DNA of 64,000 nucleotides. Source: Paramarasmius palmivorus. Taxonomy: Eukaryota > Basidiomycota > Agaricomycetes > Agaricales > Marasmiaceae. The notes beneath the pieces were generated by a model, which saw nothing but the letters and a program-made list of their open reading frames with translations, had not been told where the DNA came from and ran no database searches. The position numbers were made by a program, and so were the translations under genes. The stretch is from assembly GCA_037176845.1 (NCBI GenBank), contig JAYKXP010000068.1:124001-188000 (forward strand), written 5' to 3'. This document shows, one piece after another, positions 22,517 through 33,563 of the stretch; the stretch's first letter is position 1; every line of letters begins with the position of its first letter.

Positions 22517-24665
22517 CTACGCTTGTATCAATGCAACGACAAGGCCAGCATCCCTCATTTGTTCCTCCGATGTGGTCCAAGCTGAGCTCTCCCTCTCTAT
22601 GACAGACATTCTCTCGGCAGCCACAACAAAATCCAGCCTAGTCACAACTCTCCTGCTACTCCGATCCTCATCAAAGCGGAGAACAATCTGGATCGAAAAC
22701 ATGATGTACCGACACAAACAATAAACGAATACACTCACGTCCACATCATCGCAAGCGCCAGTGAGATCTATGTCCTCGAAACACTGAAGAATCGTAGTCA
22801 CTACGTGTGCAGTGGGATACCCAGGAGGCAATTCCCTTCCCGAATACGACTCCCTGAGCCTGCCAAAATCGAACCTCAGCTGCTCCAGCAACCAACTGTT
22901 CCGGTATTCGAGGTCAGCAAGGGGATAATAACCCCGCAAAAAATCGATAATTGCAGCATCCAAGGAACGCGGAGGTGTAAAGGTGCTGCAAGCCGATGGA
23001 AAGGTCAGCAGCCCCAAAAAACTCGACAAAATGCAATCGACTCACCAATGCACACATCCGGCAAAACCAGCTGCATAAGACCACAATGCCAGGGTCGCTT
23101 CCTCGCTAGGACATAAACTTACGGACCTGGAAACGCCCCAAGATTAACGAAACACGATGGGGAATCCAAAAACACCCACGACTTGCTATCAAAGCCTTGC
23201 GTCCCGGCAGACGAATTGACACTTTCGCTCAACGAAACCGAGTCCACCTCCTCACCGGTGCCCTGAAGAAGGTCTGCCAGGGAGGTCCCTTTCCGAGTCA
23301 ACACCGAATGCTCGTCCATACACCGAAAACACGGATGATGCCAAACGGCCATCATAGCGTTCCAGACCACCACATACGATCTCAACAGAGAGCCATTCTC
23401 CATCCTGTTCTTCATCACCCGAGTACAGTCGGGATCAGGGCAAAACAGATGCCAGGAAGTCACCTTCAGAGCAGCATAAACGTCGTCGACACCCCTCCGA
23501 TAACCCGACAACGGCGGAAACAACACCACCCAACAATGAGGATCTCCTACCCACCTAATCTTCCCAGATACCTCCAAACCACGTCGCAAAAACTCCACCG
23601 CAGAAAGAACGTCGTAAGACTCCCACCCCCTAGCCTCATACTTCTCCTTCGCGGCAGCAACTGCACCAGTGAACTGCTTGAGGTACAGTGCACGCTTATA
23701 CACGAAGGACGTGCGCGGATAGAAGGAGATAACCTCCGTCGCTGTAGCAATGTTCATGACGAGAGCTAGAAAGAGAGATGTCAGCTACTCTATCAACACA
23801 GAGCTGGATAAGCAAGCAAAGGTGACAGCAACCGACCCCGATCAACACCCCACCAACACTGCAAGCGGGCATCGCAGGGAGACTTGAAAAAATAAAAGAG
23901 AAAAAAAAAAAAGAGCCAATGCACTCACTAGAATAAAAACCCAAGATAGCCTCAACCGGTTCCGTCCTCGCCGACACTACCTGAACCTTCGATCCCCCGT
24001 CTTTCACGAAATTGAAGACCCCTCCAATAGTGGTAAGTTCGTACCTATCCGCAACATCCCCAGTATTTGGAATGCTATGACAAAACTCTGCACGAACAGC
24101 CACCTCAAAGTCAGGATCCTGCTGCTCTGACACCTTTACGCCATCCCGGACGACGGTAGTCAAAGGCACGAATCGATACCCCACCTCCTGAAGAAACGTC
24201 CCAACCACGAGCACGTGGACATGGTTCACGAAGACGTCCAGGTCAGAAGGTTCGAAGGTAGACCGAGAAAGAAATTGGACAACAGCAGAACCCGACACAA
24301 GCGCTCGAGTAGAGAGTAGGAGGACGCGGAAGCGCTCGATAACGGAAGCCGGGAAGAAGGATCCGTACAGGCGATGCAATGTAAAGACAGACCCCTCGTA
24401 GATTAGAACCAGTGACCGGACGAAACGAGAAACACGCTTCAGCCTCGCCAGATCCATAGGCGAGAAACAGTCGAACAGGTTGCGATCAGCAACGAATAGC
24501 CTGGGCGAACAAAACAGGTAAGGTTAGCGAAGGCAGAAAGGCCAGAACCCATCGAGAGAACACCAGTAACGCGACGAAAATAAGATAAGATAAAATATAA
24601 ACAAAGAAAGCACAACCCAAGGGAGTCCAAAAGCAGTCCACGTACAGGTTACAGAATCGGTCCAT
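22517..24665 (-). CDS. Nucleotidyltransferase-like/F-box-like family protein, copy B
   Basis: Paralogue of A and C. Exon 1 is 20 bases (ATG at 24665), followed by an unusually long intron of about 140 bases. The F-box-like start is FDCFSPMDLARLKRVSRF. The nucleotidyltransferase-like core keeps the motif: LVSGSAVVQFL (G77, S78) then FEPSDLDVFV (D93, D95), and later a strand KVQVVSARTEPVEAILGFY. After a 163-base intron (23928-23766) follow LVMNIATATEVISFYPR, YEARGWESYDVL and SWHLFCPDPDC. The C-terminus carries GCVHC, PPRSLDAAIIDFLRGYYPL and, in the last exon, a beta-rich segment ending at 22517. The donor near 23130 is either GTAAGT or, two bases earlier in the reading frame that best matches the paralogues, GTCCGT. 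Catalysis is possible but unproven; the natural substrate is unknown. Confidence 0.75.
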
Positions 24666-24874
24666 TTACGAGTTGAAAGAGAGGAAGACTTCATGATCAA
24701 TACGAAAGGGTGGTCTTTTTATACACGCGAAATCTAGCAACCGCTCGCTCACGCAATGCCTGTCAAACAAGGTGCGCCCAAAAGGTTATCATTTTACAAC
24801 CCTATCAACCACAGAACGCGCTAATACCCAGCAAGCACTTCCGCGCACAAGAAATATAGTAACAGGCTCCCGAC

Positions 24875-26926
24875 CTACAAATCAACGTCGGCAACATCCT
24901 GGCCACAAAGACGAACCCTGAGTTTAACCTCCTCCCACTCCTCACTGAAAACCACCCAATCGGCAACGTCTTTCCAAACTGAACCGAATTGCTCAGCCGA
25001 AACATAAATTGTGCACACAGTCCACACATCACCCGAAATCGAATCTACAACGAAAGTAACCTCGCACTATCGCCTGTTAGCCAGACTGAAACTGAGAATT
25101 GAATACGAAAATACTGACCTCAATGTCGTCCTCGTCACAGAGGATAGACCACGCAACATCCTCAGTACACTGAATAATAGCTGAGGCAACGAAAGCACTG
25201 GGACAGAAAGCCACAGGTCGCTGAGCAAGGAATCCTTGGCCAACGAAATCCCACGAAACAGTCGCAAATGCATTCCGGAGAAGCTTCAAGAGACGTCCCC
25301 GACCGTACTCCTCCACTAACAAAGGAAGGAGGCCACCCAGATAGTCCTGTACCACAGCGTCAAGCGACCGGGGAATGACGTACTGCCTGCAGAAATAGTC
25401 AGACAGGCAGTACGTACAGAAAGGAAAAAGACAGCGCTTACAGATGTGGACACCCTCTGATGCCACTCGTGTATCTCCAAACCTCCATACCATCCCAGGA
25501 CGACCTGTTTACAGGTAAGCACCGCTCACTAAAAGCAGCCAGAAGCAAGACTCACGATGAAGAGACTGTAGAGCACTCGCCATCAGAGACCTCGCCACCG
25601 CAAGAGTCACACTGCACGGCACCCTCGTCAAACAACGAGTCGACAGACTCTTGGCCCGTCGAATGAACAGCGGCGTCCTCGCACGAATACAAGTCAAACT
25701 CGGGACGAGGCAAAGCACGCTCCACTTCGAATGCGGAATCGCAATCGAAGGGCACACTGCGAACGGACTTGTCAGTGAAGCAAGAATGTTCCCGGACTGC
25801 AAGTTCAGCCCTGGAACAAACAAAAAAAGCCGTGTCCTGTCTTTCGACGTGTAAACGAGACGTTACAAGGCTCAAACCAGAGGGCCCTGAACAGTGAAGG
25901 CGCCACGACGTACACCGCAGAGCAACATCGACCTGCCGAGCGCCGACACACTCGACCTCGGGGAACTTGGTCGTCCAGCAAAAGCTATCCTGCCAAAAAC
26001 GCGGAATATGAGAGAACTCCGACCCCAAGGCGAGATACTCCTGGGCGGACAACGTGTCGACTGACGCCCAACCACGACCCTCGTACTTCTGTCGAGCCTT
26101 CTCCACCGCAGCCGTGGATCTCTTCAAATACAAAGCTCGGCGCTCAACGAAAGATGACCGGGGATAGAACGAGACAGCTTCAGTAGCTGTAGCAACATTC
26201 AAAACCAACGCTGAGAAAGCAAAGAAGAGGTGAGGAACAAGGTCCTACGAGACAAGAAAGGAACACGCGAAGAACTCACTAGAATAAAAACCCAGAATAA
26301 CTTCGATAGGCTGGCGCTCCGCGGCAACAATCTGCACCTTCATCCCATCGTCGTTCGTGAAGGAAAAAACACCAGCTATTCCAGAGTACTCGTATCTATC
26401 CGCGAAATCCCCCGTGTTAGGCCTAGACTTGAAGAACTCGTTCCGCACTGCCTGCCGGAAATCAGGAGGTTGAGCCTCCGACCTAACGACATTCCCTTCC
26501 TTGACAGAAGAAAGAGGCACGAAGCGATACCCCGACGCCGCGAGGAAAGTCCCAATGCTGATGATACCGTCCTTGGCCACAAAAACATCGAGATCGGAAG
26601 GTGTGAATGACGATCGCGAAAGAAACTGGACCAAAGCAGAACCCAACACCAAAGCACCAGTCCCGAGCTGGAGCTGACGAAACAACGAGATACTCGACAA
26701 TGATCCAAAAAACGGACCATACAAGCCCCGCAAGCTGAACGCGACCGCCTCGTACGAAAGGACCTCCCGACGAACAGAACGCGACACCATCTTCAACCTG
26801 GCCAGCTCAAGAGGGGACAGAAAGCAGAATGTAGCATTGCTGAGGACGAACACTCTGGATAACGATGAGCAAACGGGAACAGAGATTCCGACAAGAAAAA
26901 ACTCACAGAAAGGAAAAAGAGTCCAT
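24875..26926 (-). CDS. Nucleotidyltransferase-like/F-box-like family protein, copy C
   Basis: Tandem partner of copy B, same strand, only about 210 bases from B's start. Exon 1 is 20 bases (26926-26907), then a 52-base intron. The F-box-like start is CFLSPLELARLKMVSRSV. The core motif is present: LVLGSALVQFL (G78, S79) then FTPSDLDVFV (D94, D96), followed by KVQIVAAERQPIEVILGFY. Downstream come TLVLNVATATEAVSFYPR, KYEGRGWASVDTL, an acidic Cys-containing stretch, GCPHLQYVIPRSLDAVVQDY and a last exon starting VTFVVDSISGDVWTV that ends at 24875. All five joins keep the frame and match the intron phases of A and B. Unlike B and A, the methionine of the 'NIATA' block is a leucine. Function is unknown. 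Confidence 0.75.
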
Positions 26927-27673
26927 GAAGCGAGACCAAGAACACGGATGGCGATCCACGGATTCACGAGACATATATACGGCGAAACACCAGAAGGGAA
27001 GCACACGACCCAGCAACCTTCATCTCGGCTCCCAGCATAGCAAAATAGGGACCGCCAACTCTAAATGACACCCACCGCCCACACGCGGATAAGCAAGGCT
27101 GAGGGGAGACATAAGGCAAGCGAATAAACGGCAACAGAGGAATAACACGTCAATGAGAAATAAAAAAAAAAAAAAAAAAAGACACGAAATACACAGAAAT
27201 GAGACGAAAGAAGGGCGACAAACGATAGACCAAAAACCAAAACTCACCAAATGTTCTTCCTGAGCTGGTTCCACACGTACGCCCTCACTCCTCACAACAC
27301 GAAGCACCCGTCTAGGCAAAAGCAAGACTGAACGAAGCCATCGAGGAACGAAAGAACAGCGTCGCAAAAATCAGAAGAACAGAAAACAAATCACGCCATA
27401 AGGATTACCACATACGTGAGAAAAAGACCGTGGGAGTATTTGTTCGATAGCGGGACGAAAAGCCCACCATAAAGAACGAATCCGGATAAATCCGAACTCG
27501 TAATTCTAATCATCACTCACAGCTACGAGTCAAAGGAAATGTTTGGGCATCTTATATTGTGCGCGAGCATGATAGAACAAGAAAAAGAATGCTCGGTCAC
27601 CTCAGAATAACACTTCAGTATGGTTTTCTAGCAGGTATAATTCTTCGAGCACTATCACTCCCAGCCACCATAC
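26927..27673. other. Intergenic with a possible minus-strand exon
   Basis: A minus-strand open stretch at about 27367-27248, ending in a good GTGAGT donor and followed by a 19-base T run (plus-strand A run 27162-27180), looks like an exon of a further gene, but neither a start codon nor a continuing exon could be supported. The printed line at 27301-27360 has 25 A, 15 C, 16 G and 4 T, so the strand skew is still strong here. Confidence 0.3.
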
Positions 27674-27809
27674 GAGCCGTGGCTTGAGCCTGAGCCGGGC
27701 CCAAGCCGGCCTGAATCGACGGCCTAAAGCCCGGCTCATGGATCCAGTGAGCCTGAGCCCTCTGAAGCCGAGCCTGAGCCACGGTATTTGAGCCGGGCCT
27801 GAGCCCGTG
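27674..27809. repeat. Degenerate GAGCC/GGCTC-rich repeat
   Basis: Dense, imperfect repetition of gagcc, gagcct and gggcc units (for example gagcctgagccgggccc near the left end and tgagccgggcctgagcccg near the right end). It lies directly beside the abrupt end of the C2H2 zinc-finger gene. Confidence 0.7.
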
Positions 27810-27814
27810 AAACA

Positions 27815-28486
27815 CTACCCACGTTTCAGATTGTGTCTTTGTGTAAAGGACGATGAACAACCACCGACGTTACAGAAGAACCGCGCCCGATTTTTACGGC
27901 GCGATTCTGCAGCTTTGCGTCCAGACAGACTACCCACAGAACGGAAGGTGAGGTTGGGTATTTGATCGGCCTGATTGGACGTCGTGTATATGGGGTTGAT
28001 CCTGGGCGTGGCGCCTCGAGAGGCAGCGCTTGAACGGGGGTTGTTCAGGGGGTTCATCATGATGCTAGATAGCTGGTCCGACTCGGATACTGTCATTTGG
28101 AAGGACGCATCGTCTGGAAGAACTGTGGAGTTCACGTCTGGTCGTACGGTGCCACGAAGCATATGCCACTGCAGAGGAAGAGCCTTATGAATTTCTGGTG
28201 CATGGATTGTGTTACTATCAAAACCCGAGCTGAAAACAGAGGTAATAAGGTCAGTCCTAGTTCGTGTTCATCAATTTAAGAGTGTCTTCACGCACCTCAT
28301 CACGATGAGCTGGTCCGAGTTATAGCCCGCAAATTTGCATGTTTTCGAGGCACAACCGTCTGGATATTTGCGCCAGCAATTATAGCAGCCTTTGAATAGT
28401 TCAATGACTGATTCTTGGTATACAATTACACGCTCACCAAGCTTGCTATTTGGATTATAACGCTGATCTTCCACGACATCAGACAT
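27815..28486 (-). pseudogene. C2H2 zinc-finger transcription factor, truncated in the first finger
   Basis: The ATG at 28486 (MSDVVEDQRYNPNSK) opens exon 1. A 66-base intron (28295-28230) joins in frame to exon 2, which ends with a basic run (KAAESRRKNRARF) and the start of a C2H2 finger, CNVGGCSSSFTQRHNLKR. The second zinc histidine and everything beyond is missing: the frame meets a TAG immediately, and the GAGCC-rich repeat begins a few bases on. Related basidiomycete factors continue with the rest of the finger and usually a second one. Either the tail lies in a far exon or the gene was cut by the repeat; the second is more likely. Exon 1 also has a CYNCWRKYPDGC cysteine pair. Confidence 0.55.
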
Positions 28487-30096
28487 TGTGGTGGAAGATG
28501 GGAATGTCTGGGATACTAGTAGGAGGAGTGCCTACGATGTACCTTTCCTTAAGTACGCATTAAAGATTGCAGAACTGAGTGGCTTTCTGGAGAACTGGGA
28601 CTGCCGGCATACATAGCTATAGTATGTTTTTGCCCATAATGGTAAGTATAATCTTATCGGACTTTTTAATTGCTTCTCTCAGGATATGGTGTCTTGCGCT
28701 CTAGTCTGCCCACTGTCTACACGCTTCACGATATTTTGCACCTTGTACAGTTACAGCTCAGGGTCGCTCCCTCGAATTTGTCCGAGTCGTCGGTGGAAAG
28801 ATAATTACCGGCTAGCTTGGGCCTTAACAACCGATCCTTAGCGACGATGGCAAGCTCAACCCTCGATAACCTACTATTTTAGGACCGTTCGACCGGTCTA
28901 TGAGAGAAACAGTTCTTGGTAAATCCATCGGTTATGGGCTGGATCGAGTCAGATTTTGGTGCTTTGAAGGTCATTCGTATCGAGATGTCAAATTTGTCGA
29001 GAACCCCTGCTCTCCGAACGAGAGGAACCGAACACGATTCTTTATCCCCAGCTACGCTAGTGTACAACTTCAAGCGTAATCAGTTCGTCTGGGCAGGGAC
29101 GATTGAGTCCTTGCTCGAAAAAAGGAAGTGCCTGTCTGGCGCCTCGCCCATCCGCTTTCAGGCTGTATGATACCGTCACATCTCCGCACCCTTGTGGTCT
29201 GCATCAGTAACAGTGTGAGTATTACGGATGGTTTATCCCTGGAGCTGTGGTCATGAAGACTCAAACTTGCTTCCTGATATAAGAACATGTTAGAAAAGTA
29301 ACAGTCTATCTAAATGCTGATGGAGACACACTGTTGCGCTGTCGGCTCGGTCAAATGAAGTGCAGTCTATTTGCTGCTGTCGATATTGAGGTCGAACTTG
29401 ATACCGTGCTAGCTAATTTTGATGTCGCTACTGGGTACTTAAAGGCTCGTAACTCGTTCGGAATCCACCTGATGCATTGGTTCATCTCCGAAAAGTTATC
29501 ATGGTTACTATTTTGGCGGGTTCGCTTACTGTTTTTTGGAGAGATCCAGAAGAGATCTACGTCAAAAGTGACCGGTTTGCTGGCATTTCAGGATCATCTT
29601 GCATTCTCGATTCCTGTATCGAGTCAGTGACAGAACCACGAGGATATCCAGGAGCCTGAAATTCAGGCTCTATGAGATTACTTTGGAATGGAATGAAACA
29701 AGCACATCAACTTGGAGTTTTCCTGTTCCTGGTAAGGATCCAACACCCCAACTTTAGGTTTTACTATGAACGTACCGGGTCTCGGACGTGCAAACTCAAA
29801 CACCTCAAAACATTCCTTCTTCCTTTCTCCTACCCCAGTCCCTTGCACACCACCGACATCTCAAAGAAACACCCCCGTTAACCACTAACTCATCAAAAAA
29901 AATATGTATACCGCCTTCGTTGACACGTGTTACTTGAATAGGCGGAGGAGTTGGAGAGGATGTATGGTTCTTTTCGTAGGACAGCCAGGATAATGTCGGC
30001 GTTTAGGGTTCGCAGGAGAGGGAACTGGACCTCCCAGCATCAATAATGCCATCTGCCAAGATTCTCCAATCGGCATGGAGGTTGAACACGATGCAG
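28487..30096. other. Gene-poor region
   Basis: No gene with supported structure on either strand. Bases 29150-29260 resemble 31425-31530 (see the repeat entries). Confidence 0.35.
29150..29260 (+). repeat. Diverged direct repeat, copy 1
   Basis: About 100 bases alignable by eye with 31425-31530. Shared blocks include ttcaggct, ccgcac-cttg-ggtctgcat and acggatggttta followed by ctggagct. Confidence 0.45.
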
Positions 30097-30750
30097 CTAT
30101 GCATTCTGTTCATCAAGAATCTGTCTGTAGGCGTCTATGCCGTGCCTTCCTAAAACAGCTTCAGCAAAGTGAATCGCTGCTGCATGTCCGAGAACGGGGG
30201 CGTCGCGATAAGCATTGGTATAAGCATTGGTAGTAACCGTGAGTGGCTCTCGGTCAGACTTTTGAAAGTGTGCGTGAAAGAATGGTCGGTAGTCTGCTTT
30301 GATTCCAGCGGGTTCGACGGAAATCGCAGACCAGAGACGGGGGGCGTGCATGCGTCATTGTTCTCCAGTATCTGGAAACTTGGGACATGGCTAGTATCGG
30401 GCTTGGAGCCTCGCCGACTCTTCCGAATTCTGCCACCGACAAGGATGCTCGTGGATTTCTACCGGCGATCTTCGGAATCCGGATGGTGAGTAGCGGCGTT
30501 CCATGATATGTCTCTGGATGGCAAGTTTGTTGACCTCCAGGTCTACGAGAATAGCCCGGATTCGAGCCATCTCGGTATCACAACGAGCTATGAGGGCTTC
30601 TTCTTCGATGCATGACAGCATAATTTCCATTTCGTTGAAGGTCGGAATGTGATTGGGATGGATGGTTTCGCTTGTGAACAAGATGGGCGCGAGATGAAAG
30701 TCAATGGATGTCTTGCATTGACTGCAGAGAATGATGGGCGATAGCAGTTC
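30097..30750 (-). pseudogene. Broken F-box gene, relative of the gene at 35140-36879
   Basis: The start of the intact relative is recognisable: IILCSQCKTSIDFH matches its IILCNKCSSSIDLP, but no ATG is in place. A coiled-coil stretch follows (CIEEEALIARCDTEMARIRA matches IEQEEAIIGRCDVEISRIRA). The F-box itself is disrupted. The frame is picked up again at PILAMSQVSRYWRTMTHA; an extra few bases near 30350 shift the frame before PRLWSAISVEPAG. The last part (DAYRQILDEQNA) ends in a stop where the relative continues with its leucine-rich repeats. The breaks are seen directly; decay after duplication is inferred. Confidence 0.7.
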
Positions 30751-30789
30751 TGCTGGGCGGTTTCTGGGCTTCTACTATCCACGATGTAC

Positions 30790-31991
30790 GATGAATTAGG
30801 AGGTAATGAAAATGTGAATTGTACTCACTTGGGTCATTTTTTTCCAATAGTAAACTATAAAAAGCCCGAGTTCGGTTTAGTATATAACGAGGAAACGTAC
30901 CGATCCTGTTCTGAGATGATGATGGTCAAGATTCAAGCGTCTGTACGCGTTGGAATTCTTGGTCCGCTACCACGACCTCATCATGCGACTGGTTTTTTCG
31001 TCTTGTTTTTGGTGGGAAGAATTCTTTCTCCTCCTCCAAGTGCTGATGCTTTCTTTACAAGGATAAAGACTCGGAAGATAAATCACATCCCGGCCTTCGC
31101 TAGATATTGCTTTACGACAAGCACGCTAAACCCCGTAGATACTTCACCTTTGATTCTGAATTCTATCTAAGGGTTTGAAGAAGCCTATGATGCGATGTGC
31201 TATGAATTCAGAGCACGGTGATAGTGGTCAGGCTTTTTGGCGGTGTGTGTGTTGAATGTTCGGACTTTTTCGCTGAATTTCTCACTCATGTTGAAACGTC
31301 AGGGTTGTCGGAAAACAACGGATGAATCTCTTTGACGCTCTCTCTCAGCTGCCAGTGTACTCAAGGTCTTGGTCTTCACCCGGTACCATCGAGTAGCAAC
31401 GCCAATTAGAAACCTCCTTCTTGCTACACCGTTCAGGCTATACTGACGACACCATAACATCCCCCGCACGCTTGCGGTCTGCATCTAACACGGATGGTTT
31501 ATTGCTGGAGCTGGTGGTTATGAGGAGCGTTAGATCTGGGACAGGTCTTGGACGAAAACTGCTCCTCTCATGTCAATTGCGGGGTTCCCAACAACCAGCT
31601 ACGCTGTCAAGCCTCAAGCCTGGGCTCTGTCTTTCAATTTGTTTCTCTACAGAACTACGTGCGTGTTGGTGTCGGTATTCACTTGAGCCTGTATACGTAC
31701 TGTATTCGGCCAATGTTCACATGCCATCCATGGGCCATGTTGCGTAGGCATACCTTGCCATAATTTTAATGCTCAGCCTCGAGTATAATGTGATGTTGTG
31801 CAATTCACCATTGCGAATGAATACTCAGTAGTCTGGGTAGGTACAGGTTGGATAAGGTAATGAATACATTGTTGCTCTACGAGTCCGTGATATGGGTAAT
31901 GGTTCAAGAAAAATAAGTTAGGAATGAATGTGGTATCATCTCATATACTCGAGTAATGCTGTCTGCATCCTTCATCACTATAATCAACACT
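30790..31991. other. Gene-poor region
   Basis: Only short open frames without family resemblance. It includes the second copy of the diverged direct repeat at 31425-31530. Confidence 0.35.
31425..31530 (+). repeat. Diverged direct repeat, copy 2
   Basis: Partner of 29150-29260 with the same block order; similarity fades on both sides. Confidence 0.45.
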
Positions 31992-33563
31992 TCAGACCTC
32001 GAACTTACTCAACCGACTCTCCACCGACCCCTTCAATGGCCTCAAGGAACCATGAACATGCGCCTCTTCCGAGAATACCGACCTCGACTCCACCTCCAAA
32101 TTCGGATGCTCATGATATGACTTGAGCTTTGCGACTCCCAGTGGTGGAGTGTAAGCACTATAATGAGAGGCATCGTTATAGGAAATAGTCATAGTACTCG
32201 TCGCAGGCGTCGATACTAGACTCCTGTCGAATGGATTGGGGAGTTCCTGTTCTTCAGGTAAGGGTTCGTTTGCGTTTACATGGCTGTGGGTGGAACGATG
32301 ATACAGGTCAGAGTTCAAGTCGGATAACTCGGACACCCTTGATAGAGTCCGCATACGACGTGCCTCTCGTTTTCCGCTTCCATCTTCATCGGCCTCTCCG
32401 TCGGATTCAGAGAGATAGCTATCAATAGACCCTGCACGCTCAATACGCGAGATATGGCTTATTTGGCTAACCTCCCTGGTCAAACCACCTGGCCTTCGTC
32501 CTCCACGTCCACGAGCGCGGGATTTGAGAAGGCTAGATATGACCTTTGTTGGAACTCTGTGAAGGTCGGCCTCTTGCTCCTCTTGCTGAGGGGAGGAGTA
32601 TGAAAGCGATAATGGCTGAGTTGGCTGAGTCGACGCAAGATACTCTGTTGGTATCGGCGGTACCGGTGGTGCATCCGCAACGTCAAATGCCAACGTATTA
32701 TGCCGCGTCGTAGACGCAGAGAACTGGGAATACAGTGATTCAGTCTCTGCATCAGATTCAGCGGGAGATTCGGGTATGGGGTTAGGCGATGCGGCTGTCG
32801 GCTGTAACGTTCTGGGACTTGGAGTGGGAGCTGTTTCAGCTTCCTCGGAAAGCGGCCGCGGTGGCGGCTGCAAGGACATGGATGCGCGCTGAGGTAAAGA
32901 TGTGGAGCTACCACTACCGCTGGCACCTGGAGCAACCAAGTTGGCTTCGACTGCGGATTCGAGCTGTGCTGGTGGAATCGGTAATGTTCTGGTACCACCT
33001 GGAGTAGTAGGTGTAGTGGGGATGACGAGCCGAGGTAGATCTTTGGGTGATAGAGAAAGTGACTGGCGATCGCGACTGTGCCGACGACTTTGACTAGGGC
33101 TGGGTTGCCGATCATTCAGTTCGAACGCCTCCATGAAGGGAGAAGGGTGCGGTGATGGCGTTTTGGAGAGAAGACCTCGGTTTTCTGCATCGTCGTAATT
33201 ACCACTGAGGTGGTGCTGATAGCTTGAGACGTCTGAACGGGAATGGCCTGGGGAAGGATATGATTCGTAGGGATCGTAAGCAAAGGAGTCTCCAGTGCTT
33301 TGGTTGATTAAAGGTGCGTCGGGTGAATGAGGGGGATGGGGACTGAGATATTTCTCGCGCTCCCGGAACTGCTGGCTGGTGAGTGGATCCAAGCTCGCTG
33401 GACGAGGTCGTTCCTTCTTTTGTTTCGATCGCCTCCGGAAGTATACGGTGGCTAGGATGGTGAGGAGTAAGAGAACGACCGCGGTGATTGTGAGGCCTAC
33501 AATGAGAGGTACATTTGGTTCGTTGGTGGCAGCAGTGGACTCGGCTCTGGGAGTGGGCGCCAT
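31992..33563 (-). CDS. Single-pass membrane protein with long Ser/Pro-rich cytoplasmic tail
   Basis: Function unknown. The ATG at 33563 (MAPTPRAESTAATNEP) gives about 523 residues in one exon. Residues about 18-42 (PLIVGLTITAVVLLLLTILA and onwards) form one membrane helix, directly followed by RRRSKQKKERPRP, a positive stop-transfer signal that places the long tail inside the cell. The short N-terminus has no cleavable signal peptide, so this is a type III-like anchor. The tail is disordered, with many Ser/Pro and Ser/Arg clusters (likely phosphorylation sites), an RARGRGGRR patch and an acidic ESDGEADEDGSG stretch. This layout, a short outer part plus one helix and a phospho-rich tail, is common among fungal cell-surface sensor or scaffold proteins, but no diagnostic domain is present. 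Confidence 0.75.
   Translation of the reverse strand: MAPTPRAESTAATNEPNVPLIVGLTITAVVLLLLTILATVYFRRRSKQKKERPRPASLDPLTSQQFREREKYLSPHPPHSPDAPLINQSTGDSFAYDPYESYPSPGHSRSDVSSYQHHLSGNYDDAENRGLLSKTPSPHPSPFMEAFELNDRQPSPSQSRRHSRDRQSLSLSPKDLPRLVIPTTPTTPGGTRTLPIPPAQLESAVEANLVAPGASGSGSSTSLPQRASMSLQPPPRPLSEEAETAPTPSPRTLQPTAASPNPIPESPAESDAETESLYSQFSASTTRHNTLAFDVADAPPVPPIPTEYLASTQPTQPLSLSYSSPQQEEQEADLHRVPTKVISSLLKSRARGRGGRRPGGLTREVSQISHISRIERAGSIDSYLSESDGEADEDGSGKREARRMRTLSRVSELSDLNSDLYHRSTHSHVNANEPLPEEQELPNPFDRSLVSTPATSTMTISYNDASHYSAYTPPLGVAKLKSYHEHPNLEVESRSVFSEEAHVHGSLRPLKGSVESRLSKFEV

Noticed and set aside
32480..33115. A 211-codon open frame overlapping the membrane-protein gene
   Set aside because: It is a shifted frame of the Ser/Pro-rich tail; the other frame has a membrane helix, a stop-transfer signal and a proper start.
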